In this document: positions 11,912 through 22,399 of the stretch, in pieces
Layout: each line of letters starts with the position of its first letter
Numbering within the stretch: the first letter of the stretch is position 1
DNA from: Tausonia pullulans
Taxonomy: Eukaryota > Basidiomycota > Tremellomycetes > Cystofilobasidiales > Mrakiaceae
DNA length: 64,000 bases
Reading direction: 5' to 3'
Assembly: GCA_951802195.1 (NCBI GenBank)
Contig: OX637628.1
Location: 558,001-622,000, forward strand
Notes under the pieces: model-generated
What the model saw: only the letters and a program-made list of their open reading frames with translations
The model's database searches: none
Told to the model about the DNA's origin: nothing
Translations under genes and position numbers: made by a program

Positions 11912-12480
11912 TCACACATGCAGCAGTAACATTGGCGTGAAGCGCCCTTCGATAGTGTCGTTCCCTCCACTGACCTGCACCCCAGCAGCGCTCCTAGCAC
12001 CATCCAGTATGGCGGCGGCTCCAGCATCCGAACGGAACCATAAGGAGCGCGCGCGTCGTTCGATGGAAGCGAGCACCTTCCTCGGACGTGGGTGAGATCG
12101 AGAAAAGAGGTACTGAGGTTGATGGTCATCTTTCCTCGCTATTTTAACATACAATGAGAGGTCGCCCATTGGGTTGAAACTTGTAGAAGAAATACTCTTG
12201 AATCGTCAGCGAGTAGTAAAAGCTGAGGGTCGTTGGATGGGAAGCGGCCAAGGGAGTTCACAGTGCTCATCGACAAAGCGACAGCGCAGGTCGAGGGTGC
12301 CAATGAAGCAACGATTCGAGAGTCTAGCGGGCCTGAAGTAGATAGTGGGGTCAGGCATCCTTCGAAACGAGCCTGGCGGAGGACTGAAGGAGAGGACAGG
12401 ACAGACATCTGCTCGCTTGAAGCCATGAGGCAGCTCGGGCAACAGGTCCTGGAGATGCCTTCGATGCCCCTTAGCTGACT
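11912..12480 (-). CDS. Unrecognised protein, spliced minus-strand gene (5' end unresolved)
   Basis: Not recognised. A consistent chain of spliced blocks can be read on the minus strand: SAKGHRRHLQDLLPELPHGF (about 12480-12420, after a TTCAG acceptor), later FYYSLTIQEYFFYKFQPNG followed by RPLI (about 12224-12151), then across a 40-nt intron (GTATGTTAAAA...CCTCAG) to YLFSRSHPRPRKVLASIERR and SLWFRSDAGAAAILDGARSA. If the last GTCAG is not used as a donor, the frame runs to TGA at 11914-11912. An upstream ATG near 12631 (MRRPLLPPVRLLDK) has a mitochondrial-leader look but does not join cleanly. Aromatic/basic composition and clean splice signals argue for a real gene, possibly mitochondrial. Function unknown. 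Confidence 0.4.
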
Positions 12481-12660
12481 GAACTGCGTTGAAGTATAAG
12501 ATTGAAGACTGAAATGCCAGTCTGGATGCTTAGGATCGAATCAGCATAGGGGGATTGAGGGATAGTAAAGATAGCAGCGGCTGTGCGAGTTTATCAAGCA
12601 GCCGAACGGGTGGCAACAGCGGGCGCCGCATGCTTGGATAAGTTCGGTCCGAGCCTAGTT

Positions 12661-13495
12661 CCAGAGCCCGTTAAAGAGGGCGTTAAGCACGAGTGACAGG
12701 ATACCTGAGAGCCCGGATGTGACAAAGAGACGAGTAGCCGAGTAGCCGAGAAAGAAGGACAAGCAGGATGCTACAGGGCTATCCAGTGAGCGTCTCGGCG
12801 CGCTGCTGTCAACAGCCTACTGGTAAGGGCAATACGCCAAGATCCAAAGAGACGGCGTCGACTGTGGGAATGGCGCGGCGGGCGTGAGACTGGCCCTCTT
12901 GCGAGCTCGTTTCTCATCCTGAAAGTGACGAAACCCCTCGAATACTTTAGACCAAGGCGAACTTCAGAAAAATGTGGTTCATGAGTCGCGCGAAATAGTG
13001 GTACGCGAATGTGGCGGGTCGGACGGGGACCAAAATTCGAGGAGATGGTGGCAGGGAGACAGAGGGGTAGAGGCCAGTTATACGGCCTCCTCCCTCGTCT
13101 TCGCTCACAAAACTGCCCTGACAACGGCGTAGCAATAGCAAGGTCTTCTGATAAAGGATAGAACAGGAATGATTGGGTCGGCGGGCTGGGATGGAAACAA
13201 GAAGAGCGAGGAGGGGAAGGGGGAAGAACACAGAAACGAACGAACGGTGCATATGCAGTTGGGTTATGGAGAAGAAAAGGGCTACAGAAAAGAGGGAAAG
13301 GCAATGCAGGATGCGAGAGAGAGCAGGCAGGCACGGAGGAGGCGAGAGAGCTGCACGAGGGCACAGCGAGGGGGAAAGCGATTGTGTGTGAGACAAGGAA
13401 GGCGCACGGAAAGTGAAAACAACGAAACAGTAATGTAAAGGGAGAAGAGGGGTAGAAAGGAAATCAAGGGACAATGACACTCGCAGCATAGCCGA
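12661..13495. other. Intergenic
   Basis: About 830 bp with the 3' flank of the LIM gene and the upstream region of the unrecognised gene to its left. Purine-rich on the plus strand (GAGAGAGC, GGAAGG). The long minus-strand frames here are low-complexity Ser/Leu/Pro readings of that strand and are not supported as genes. Confidence 0.4.
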
Positions 13496-16400
13496 TCAGA
13501 GCCGCCTGACCCCAGCCCGCTTGAGAATGCTACCCTTTTTCTCGAGAGGCGTCCTCAATCCACCGTCCTGACTAGCGGTAACATCTCTAGAGGACGACTG
13601 ATGCTCCGCTGCTGCCCACTCACCATCCCGCCAACCGGGGACAGCCCTCGCGCCCGAGTACTTCAAATTGCCTTTCCTCGTGTGACCAGGCTTGAAGCGC
13701 ACGTTGGCAGCAGCAGGACTGGTGAATGAGAGAATTTCATCTTCGTCTGTGTCGAGCTGCTGCTTCAGGCGAGGGGAGGCGAATGTGGAGAGCGGTCGGG
13801 TAGCGGAGGAAGATGAATGGGCGGCATTACCAGTGACCGAGGTCGAAAGCGGTCGCGGGCGGGAGGGCTTATTTGAATGCGACAATGAGGACGCTGGCGA
13901 GCTCAGGACAGAGCGGGAACGGCCCAAGGATGACTGAGAACGGGAAGGGCGCTCCGGAGAGGGATGGGAGTTGGAGGAAGCTGAAGCACTGATGTTGTTG
14001 CGCTCGAACATGGAACGGGAACGGGAAAAGGTTGAGGCGGAGGGAGAGGTGGCGGTGAAGGAGGAGCTGGCGGCCTTGGTGGGGCTGGTCACTGGAGAAG
14101 AAGAGTTCTGCTCAAAGATGGAGCGAGAGAGGGAGAAAGTCGATGCTGTTGGGGAGGGGGCGGCCGAGGAGACTGAGGGAGAGAGCAGGGCTGGAAAACC
14201 ACGGTCGAAGAATGAGGAGTCGACAGAGAGCGCCGCGCGATGGTGGGAAAGGCGAGCGCCGGAGAAGCTAAGCGATGTAGATCTGGCGAGGAAGGACGGG
14301 CGATAGGCCATCTTGTCAGGCGATGGAGGAGATGCCAACGTCGATGAGTTAGTGATCGAGCTGCCCATCCCGCTGCCGCCCGTGAAACACTCGGTGAGTG
14401 GTCTGACAGAGCGGCGAGACGCGGACTGGAGGTAGAGAGGGGAGAAAATGTGAGTTAGCTGTCGAGGTGAAAACAAGTAGCACAGACTCCACTCACGACG
14501 CAGTCGCGACACCACACGCCTCCCTGGCTATCCACCTTGGCGTCCACATCGAGCTGCCTTCCGCAGCCGACGACATCGTCGTTTCCACGGCCACCCCTCT
14601 TGATGATATTCTGCGGTCCCTTGCCGTTCCCCCCACCACATGTCAAGCAAGCTTTGTGCCACTTAACCCCGCCCGCAACACCCGACACACCGCCCGGCCC
14701 GGACACGACTCCGCGCTCGACGGGGCCGACGCTCATGGTACAGCCGGGGCAGCGAGTCATCCCGCCGAGCTTCGAGGGCACTCGAGAAGGGGTAGACGGG
14801 CGCGAGACCGCTGTTCCTCTGAAGGCGAGGACGTTACTCTGGCCGGTGAAGGGAAGAGGTGGTGGGGGCATCCTCGCCTGAGATGCTGTGAGAGGAAGTT
14901 GCTGGAGGGCAGGCGAAGCCGAAGGGGCAGGCATCTCCTCGGCGGGTGGCGAGTCAGTGAGCTCGTAGCGGATGGGTGCGGGGGGCGAGGGGGCGGGTGA
15001 CTAGGGCGAGCAGGAGATAAGCACATTCGTTCTCTGGTCAGCATGGTGATATGATCGCTTACAGGGTTAACCAAATCCCACGCGCCGTTCTCCAGCTCGT
15101 TCAGTAAATCCTCAAGTTTGATATCCTCGTCGATCGGCGCTGGCTCGTATTCCTTCGCATCTCCCTCAGCCTCGGTCGAAAGATTGTCCCTGGACAATGC
15201 TCCTTCTCCTACTCCGACAGATGAGAAGGTGCCGGTCGATGCGACGCTCTGGTTCGACTGGCTCGACTCGAGGCTCGAAAGCGACGAGAGGATTGAATAG
15301 TCCGAGCGGGATGACGGTAAGCCGGCTGAGGAGGTCGACGTGAACGTCCTGCGCGTCGGTGTCGTCACGGACGAATATTTGGACTCGAGGGCGATGATGC
15401 TCGTCGGACGGTCCAGGATCTCGATAGACCGAGACGATGTCTTCGAGTGCCCGGGGGAGCTGGGTTGCGAGGCTGGAGAGTCAAATCGGGACTTGAGATC
15501 CTCGACCGAGGGACCGCGCCGTTTAGATGGAGACACCTCGGTGGCGATGTCCGTGGGCGGCACGAAGCGTGGACGGTCCAGGCGAGGAGTCTCTGACAAG
15601 ATCGGAGGGAGCTCTCGCGTCTTGAAGAGGCTGAGTGTTGGGGTGGTGGAAGATCCGAGGACTGGGCTCGCCGAGACAGGTTTACGCTCAAATGCTGGTC
15701 GGGATGAAGGACCTGTGATCGTGGGGGAGACAGAGGCCGGCGCCACCACCGAGCCGCGAGAGCAGCTCCCCTGCCGCTTGTGGGCAGAGGTGCTCGCCGG
15801 AGGAGGCATCGAGGCCGCGAGGTGGTTGGGCGTGTGTTTCTGCTGGGTCATCTTAGGTGTCGCGATAGTCCCAAGACTTGGTGAGGGTGGCGGCTTGCGA
15901 CGAGTCGCCTTCGAGACAAACGACGGATTGTGCAGGGCAGGCTTCTCGGCGAGGAAGCACGTCTCGCACGTTGGCTTCTCAGTGAGGTCGAGATAAGCAG
16001 CGCAGTCTCCGCAGGCTGTCGAAAGAGAGGAGTGAGCGCCAGCCCAACGGTATCGAGGAGGTTCGAGGACAAGGACTAACAATCGCAGATGAAGCATCTG
16101 AGTGGGGATACCCACTTTGAAGTCAGCGGTAGCCACAAAGGAAGCAATATGGGGCGACGCACTTCTCATGCCAAATCAGCTTGCGGACGAGCATGTAGGG
16201 ATCGCCCTTGATCCCGAGCACGGGCTGGCAAGGGGGCTGAGTTTAGCGAGAGTCCAAAGGGGGAACCCCGAGAGGGTGGACAGAGGACTGACCGCGCCAC
16301 ATGACTCGCAGTCGCCCTTCTTGCAGGTCGCTGTGAAACAAGGCTTGCAGAGGAACTCGGCATCGTCGCTGTTGGAGACAAGAGGGGAAGACGGTTGAGA

Positions 16401-17038
16401 TTATGCGATTTCTCGATGCACTCGCTTGACCGCCGAGCTTCCGCCTGGAGATGGATGACGTCGCGAGGCTTTGACGTCCACTTCCAGTTCAAGCCGCGAC
16501 TCACCTGGCAGGATCAGAGCCTTTGGCAGGATAGAGCTCCGGCCCGTTCGTACCGAACGGCTTTCGACACTCGACACACCTTGCCGACTCGTGAATGCTC
16601 CGCTCGAGGACCGAGCCAAACACTTTTTGGAGCGACGACGTCGAAGAGCCAGTCCGCATAGAGATCAACGGCCGAAGCTGTTGCTGCTCCTCAACCCCGG
16701 GGACCCGTGTTGTCGGGGTGGTCGTCGGGCGGTTGGAAGGACCCTCCGCCTTGTCGTTGTCGTTGTCGTCCGAAACCAGGGGAGGCAGGGCCTTATTGGA
16801 TGCCGGAGGAATGCAGCCTGGAACCGAGGTCATGTTGGTTGAGTTTGTGGCCTTGGGAGGCGTGCCATACCTGAGCGTAAGGTGGAAGCACCTGGTCAGC
16901 ATCGGTGCGGGCGAGGCGAGCGAGCGACAGGAGGAGCTAGCGGGCTCGAGTCGTCGAGTCGAGTGACGTGTTGCTACTTCAGAGCTTACTTCTGATGCCA
17001 ACGGTCGAACGTCTTCGACCTTACGGGGGAGGGCTCAT
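13496..17038 (-). CDS. LIM-domain protein with three zinc modules
   Basis: Adaptor-type protein with LIM zinc fingers at both ends of a Ser-rich linker, comparable in outline to fungal paxillin-like (Pxl1) cytoskeletal or Rho-signalling scaffolds; the exact orthologue is not certain. ATG 17038 reads MSPPP, and the intron GTAAGG...CTCAG joins it to YGTPPKATNSTNMTSVPG. The first zinc cluster is CVECRKPFGTNGPEL with FLCKPCF. The second is CESCGAPVLGIKGD, WHEKCFIC, CGDC and CETC. A long Ser/Pro/Thr linker follows. The third is MTRCPGCTMSV, WHKACLTC, VGCGRQLD and WCRDC. The C-terminal Ser-rich exon ends ILKRAGVRRL with TGA at 13498-13496. In that exon a short unit occurs twice (STFSLSRSIFEQN and STFSRSRSMFERN). 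About 900 residues. Confidence 0.82.
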
Positions 17039-17992
17039 TTCCTAGGGATGGGACTGAAGAGCGAACAACAACAGACAGCCTCAGCCCTTTGTGCTTCTCT
17101 CGTTCGCGGATGAAGTGCAAGGGGTCGCGTCCAGCGAGGTAGCGGCTTGCAAGCGGCTGGCTGGCTGACTCTCGACGGTCGTCGGGCGAGCCCTGCTACG
17201 AACCAGGCATAGGAGCGGGTCCAGGGTCGTAGAGGCAGGCGTGTGCAGAATTGGGACGGCGGGCGAGGGAGGTTCGCGAGGGTGGGCGGAGAAGGTGGTC
17301 GTGGGAGCTTGGGTAGAGAAAGAAATCAACAAGGGGGCTTGCAGTCAGGGGGCTTTCGTTCTCCGACGCGTTTGACGGTCGATGCGCGCGTGGGGCGGAC
17401 GCGGGGGGCTTGCAGAGCTGCTGAGCTGGGGGCGAGAGCAGCGATCTTTTCTCATGGATGAAACCCTATTAAGGACTCAGACATCGTGGCACTTGCACGG
17501 CTTGCGACTCGACGTTGCATGAGCTCAAGCTGGTGATGGGCCATCCGAACCGAACGAGGCAAACAGAGGGCTCAATGATGAACGGACAGCACAGCAGCGC
17601 TCAGGAGCAAGCTACCCAAGGCCGCTGGATCTCGTTCGTCCTGCAAACTTCTCCAGCTCGATGTCTGCCTCGGGCCATTCCCTGAGGGCGTTCGTAGCCC
17701 TGACTCAATCTAGCTGGGTTGACGAGCCAAAGATATCTGGCTGTTGCGCCACGGGCCAGACATCACTGACGTACTAGCTCGCTGGGGCAGGTGTTCTAGT
17801 CTCTCAATTGCACGCGTCATACGTGCTCCCAGCAGCCGCGGTCTTGGGAAGGCTTCGGAGCTCTTTGCTTGATCGCAAACGAACGCTTGCGCATTTCCCT
17901 ACGCAGCACATCGCCACTTCGATTTCGGGATGCAGCAGAAATACTCAGCCACATCTATGGGATTCACACAAACCATGACTACCAGCCGTAAG
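17039..17992. promoter_or_regulatory. LIM-gene upstream region
   Basis: About 950 bp between two minus-strand genes, with the promoter of the LIM gene (right of 17038) and the 3' flank of the YciI gene. Open frames here have no recognisable protein. No repeat or tRNA was seen. Confidence 0.4.
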
Positions 17993-18502
17993 CTACGGCT
18001 CGGACGCCGTCGGTTCGAAGCCCATGTACGGCAGCACCTGGACGTTCTCCTTGTCCCAGACGCCTCCTGTCCAGTACGGGTCGGCCTTGACCCTCGCCCA
18101 AACCTGATTGAAGCGAGCAAACTCGTCCATCAGCTCGACGTCAAGAGGGAGGGACGCTCATGAAGACCGGTTATTCGGGCCGACATCACAGACGACTTCG
18201 AGACGACTCACCTGCTCGATGTTTGAGTACTGGAGCACCAAGATGCTCCCCTTCATATCCCTCTGCTCACCCTCATCCGGGTGGTCTGGCGAGTCGAGGA
18301 AGGCCCCTCCCGACTCTGTGCTTGGGTTTCAACAGCTGGCTACAAAAGAGAGGGAGGAAAGGAGACGAAGGGACGAAGAGTACGGACCAAACTCTCCGGC
18401 TTTGTATGCGGCGTGGATGAGATGGAGGTGCTGCTCGCGGACGCTGAGCCGCTTGAGAAGGACCCCGGGGTAATCGCGGGCGATGACGAGGTAGCGACGC
18501 AT
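17993..18502 (-). CDS. YciI-domain (YCII-related) protein
   Basis: Small ferredoxin-fold protein of the YCII family, found in bacteria and many fungi; biochemical role mostly unknown, with an enzyme-like His/Asp pocket proposed for the family. The minus strand starts at ATG 18502, where the domain itself begins: MRRYLVIARDYPGVLLKRLS then VREQHLHLIHAAYKAGEF. After an intron comes GGAFLDSPDHPDEGEQRDMK and GSILVLQYSNIEQ, then VMDEFARFNQVWARVKADPY, WTGGVWDKENVQVLPYMGFE, ending PTASEP with TAG at 17995-17993. An in-frame GTG-led extension upstream (to 18643) is open but not needed. No TM or clear leader. About 130 residues, the normal size for a one-domain protein. It shares a 165-bp divergent promoter with SLD3. 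Confidence 0.85.
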
Positions 18503-18667
18503 AGTGATGGTGGAAAGGGTTCGTGGGAGGACGGCGAGACTGTCGTCAGACAGCTTGAACTCATCCAAGCCTTTTGACGCGTCGACTCGCCATAGTGTCC
18601 TGCTGAATGATGCGCCGCTCAGGCCCTGTCTTCCAACCTCCACCTAATTGAAAGACATTTGGCCAGC
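18503..18667. promoter_or_regulatory. Short divergent promoter (YciI gene / SLD3)
   Basis: Only 165 bp separate the two start codons, so the core promoters and 5' leaders of the two genes must overlap or be very short. No TATA box is obvious. Confidence 0.5.
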
Positions 18668-21352
18668 ATGGACATAGATCCCTTTCCAGGGACTGCTGTC
18701 GAGCCTCCGATCTCTACCCAGCTACGTTCACCGGCGCAAATCACCGCTCCCACCTCAGTCCGTTCCTCCAGGTTGCCCTGTCCTTGTTCTCGTCCCTGAT
18801 TCGCAACTCGATCTGCCCTCTTGCAGATCCCTCCTCCTTCGTCCTCGGGTCAGCTTGCCTCAGCCTCCACCATCTCTGTCAACGAGTCCGACACGAGACC
18901 TGAGTTGGCGCTGCTCACCTGGAACCTCGACGTTGACTTGCCGGCCGAGGCGACCGGTTGGCCTGCCCCCGATGGTTTGTGGGAGACCGGTGGTCGTGGG
19001 TGGTATTCCGAGAGCAAGTAAGTACTTCTTTTCACTGTTTCTTCCGAGCGATGCAGGATTGGCGGTCAGTCAACGGGTGACAGAACTTGAGTCGGTCGCG
19101 TGTCGCGTTGTCTGAACTACTGTCCAATATGACCGAGGGCAAAGGCAGCCTCCACACTCCAAGGACCTGAGATTGACACCCTGTTCTCTCTCCCACTAGC
19201 TCCTCGTCCGACCTGACCACGTGGGCGCGGTGTCAGTATCTCGAAGCGCTTTGTCTGCCCGAGGCGAGTGCTTTTGCCCAGCCTCGACGCGTCGCGATGC
19301 GACTGACTTGGGCTTTCCCTCTCCCTTGCTACCCTCCAGTCCATCTTCCCCCTTGAAAGTCTCGTCCCAAACCTCCGTCGGCTCCCCTCCGAACTCTCCT
19401 CCTCAGTCCTCAACTCCCTCCTCCATCCGATCCTCTCTCTCAGCGCCCGCTACCGGCGCATCTACCCTCCTCTCCTTCCCTGCCTCCTCAACACGCACGC
19501 CATAACGCCCTCCCCCGTCGCCGAATTCGACGAGCCCACCTGGTGCGCGTTCAGGACGGGCCTGGGGCTCTGGATGGTCAGCCGCGGGCATGCAAAAGGA
19601 CATGGAGCCGCTGGAGGAGCGGAGAAGCCCGAGGCAATGCCGGAGGAAGAGTGGCGGAAGCTGGAGTCGATCAAGGAGGAGAGGAGGCTTGTCGAGGCGA
19701 AACGATGGCTTGAGTTCCTAGAGCGGAGAGAGTACGTCTGAGACTCTCTTTGGCTCTGTGCTGTCTTTAGGCTGACGCTCGCCTACTTTTTCTCATCAGA
19801 ACGCTTCTCCAGATCCTCGTAATTCTCCTCCTACCACCGGCCCCTCCTCAACGGCGCCGAAAGCGTAGAGGCACTCCTGGCGACCTCACCTCAACAACTG
19901 TGGCAGATGCGGTCGTTGACCCAGCTAAGGCATTCGAACAGCTTACCGACCGTCTGAGCGTTTGGCAGGCCATGGGCGCCCTCGGCGTCGACGGCAGCGA
20001 GCTCGAGCGCGAGGCCGAGCGTGAGGCGGCGATCAAAGCTGCTGGAGGATCTTCATCTCATCTCAAAAGCAAGCCCAAATCCGCCAAGATCGGGGGCGTG
20101 GGGGAGGATGGTCGGGATTGGGTGCGCAAGTTTGCGGAAGATGTCGTCTTACCAAAGTGCGTGAGGCTTGAGCTATTGTCTCCAGAGACAGACTGGCTTA
20201 CATCTGTTCCTCGATAGCTTCACCTTGTCCCATGCGAACCTTGTCGCCTCCTTCTCCGCCAAAGTTCTTCCCCCTCCTCCCCCTCCTCCCCCTCCTCCTC
20301 CTCCCCCACCACTACCACTCAAGTCCACACCGTCAACACTCTCACGCTCGCGCTCCTCCCACTCGACGCCGACCGCCGACCCATTAAATCCCTTCGCAGC
20401 CACGGCAACGACCACATCGAACGAGCCCAAAGCCAGACGGATCAAGCCTATCGCCCGGCAGCTCCCCTCCAACGCCAACGCCTCTGTCCGTCCTCTCGTC
20501 AAGTCCTCTTCCTCATCCACACTCGGTCGTATTCCCGAACGACGGATCTCAATTGGCGATGGTGATGATGGCGGAAGGGGTTCCCTTTCTTCCTCCTCCG
20601 CCAGCCGCACCACCCCGCTCGTCCGAACAGGCAGTGTAGGACCTCGCGCTGGCTCCGTCGGACCCCCCGCCTCGTCCTCCTCGGGTCTGCTCGTCCGCGC
20701 TGGAAGTGTGGGGGCGATCTCGGGCGAAAGCAAGACGGACAAGCTCCTCCGGCGGAGCGTGAGCTTCACGAGGGGCGGCGGCGGTGGGGGGGGTGCAGCG
20801 GCGGCGCCTGGGTTGAAGAAGGTCGTGAGTGGGAAGGCGGCCGCCTCGGGTGGAGGAGGGGGTATGGTGAAGGGGGAGAGGTCTCAGTCTCGGAGTTCTC
20901 GTACGTTGAACTATCTATCTGTGTACTCTAGCGAGAGAGAGCCGAGCTGATGTCGTGTGTGCGTCTCCTTATCTCCCATAGTCCCTGGAGGTTCATCATC
21001 GACCGTCACCAAGACCACCTCAACATTTCGGGTTCTCTCTGCTGCGTCAACCGTCACCTTGAGCAGCAGCGGTCCCATCACGCTCGTCCCAGCCACACCG
21101 TCCAAGCCCAAGGCCAGCGCCGCAAACAAAGCGTCCGACACCAACGCGACCACCTCTTCGCTGGCGACCTTCGTCCCCGAGACGCCCAACTTTCTCGCCG
21201 AGACACCGCCATCGACGGGGAGAGTAGGGATAGTCGACCATCGGCTGGGAGGGGCAGGGCGGAGGTTGTTTGGTGGTGGCGGCGATGGGGGGAAGGAAGT
21301 GGACGAGAGCCACGACGACATGCTCGACCTGTTTATCGCGGGCACTCCGTGA
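18668..21352 (+). CDS. SLD3: DNA replication regulator Sld3 (treslin-type)
   Basis: Replication initiation factor: Sld3 loads Cdc45 on the Mcm2-7 helicase and, when phosphorylated by CDK, binds Dpb11/TopBP1. ATG 18668 opens MDIDPFPGTAVEPPIST; later exons carry LALLTWNLDVDLPAEATGWP, LTTWARCQYLEALCLPE and SIFPLESLVPNLRRLPSELS. The key block is KRWLEFLERRE spliced to TLLQILVILLLPPA, the signature of the Sld3 STD domain, followed by AKAFEQLTDRLSVWQAMGAL and DWVRKFAEDVVLPK. The C-terminal half is disordered: a 14-residue polyproline run (about 20270-20312), R/TGSVGP repeats, and a tail FVPETPNFLAETPPSTGR with paired ETP sites, then GGAGRRLFGGGG. Stop TGA 21350-21352. Family identity is good; CDK-site assignment is inference. 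Confidence 0.8.
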
Positions 21353-22399
21353 GGAGTGTGGAGGGAGGGACAGACAACGCATCATCGATGGAAACGGTTC
21401 TGAGACTGAGCACGCGAGCAAGCTGAACTGTAGTCAGCTGACAGAGGGGGGGTGCTCCTACTTGAACGCCGTCCTCATCGTGGGGTAGTGGTCTCGGTGG
21501 CATATAGTTCCTCGGCCGACATGGATGCAGATCCCTCTCTGAAGGAGTGCGTCCGTCATGGGGCTGAGTGACACGTCAGTCGGCGCCAGTTGGACGAAGG
21601 GCGACGTGATTATGGGAAGACGTTCGTGTTGACTGTTGAGACCGAGAAGCACGCACGCCGGCACATGTGTACGTCGGCGAGGATCACGACTCAACGAGTG
21701 CCAAGCTTCAAGGCTAGAGAGGGTTTCCAGCAGTTAGGCCAGCTTGGGTTCATGCGGGCAGCGCACGCTTTGGCCCGGCTTCGAAAACAAGCTTTCTGAA
21801 GGGCAGACAGAGGAGCCCGCCGGCGGCACAAAGGGAATTCGATCGGATTGGATTTCAATAAAGGAAGAGGTCTTGCGTTAATTAGCGCCGGGCTGGAAGG
21901 CAGATTGCTTGCTCTGTTGTGTTGTTGATGGAGCGTCTCTCTTCGGAGCGCGCCTGCTTTCCCGTCTCCCCCCGCCCGCCGCCCGCCTCCTTTCCCCTCC
22001 GCTCCCCTCTCTTGGGCTGAACTCACTCAACCTCCGCCTTCGCTCGGTTCCCTTCCACCATCACCCCTATCGCTCCCCCTACCTCCCTCTCTCCCTCATC
22101 CTCCCTCTCTCTCCCTCCTTCCCTTCTTGTTCTTTCTCCGCGTCATCCCCCACCCACGTCTACACGATAACCTCCCTCGTTACCCCTCTCTCTCTCGCAT
22201 CCAACACATTTTGTCCTGCAGGTCTGGGCAGCCCACACACACCCTCGCACCCGTCCAACCGACCCAAGCGAAGCTAGCCCGCTCTCTCTAACCTCCCCGG
22301 CGCTCTCGCGCACGTCGATCAGATCGGTCCATCCACCCTCTACTTTCCTTCTCCATCTCCCTCCTCCCCTTAACCAACTCCCTCGCCACTCTTTCATCG
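21353..22399. promoter_or_regulatory. Long pyrimidine-rich upstream region
   Basis: About 1 kb upstream of the Ser-rich gene. From about 21950 to the ATG it is strongly CT-rich on the plus strand (CTCCCTCTCTCCCTC type), a probable long 5' leader/promoter. The left part holds the SLD3 3' flank. No supported ORF. Confidence 0.45.

Noticed and set aside
12947-13489. Long minus-strand frames rich in Ser/Leu/Phe/Pro
   Set aside because: They are translations of purine/pyrimidine-biased DNA with no motif, splicing or start context; treated as intergenic.
18008-18025. B-box-like GGTTCGAAGCCC
   Set aside because: It is the coding sequence for GFEPTAS at the end of the YciI gene read on the other strand; no cloverleaf.
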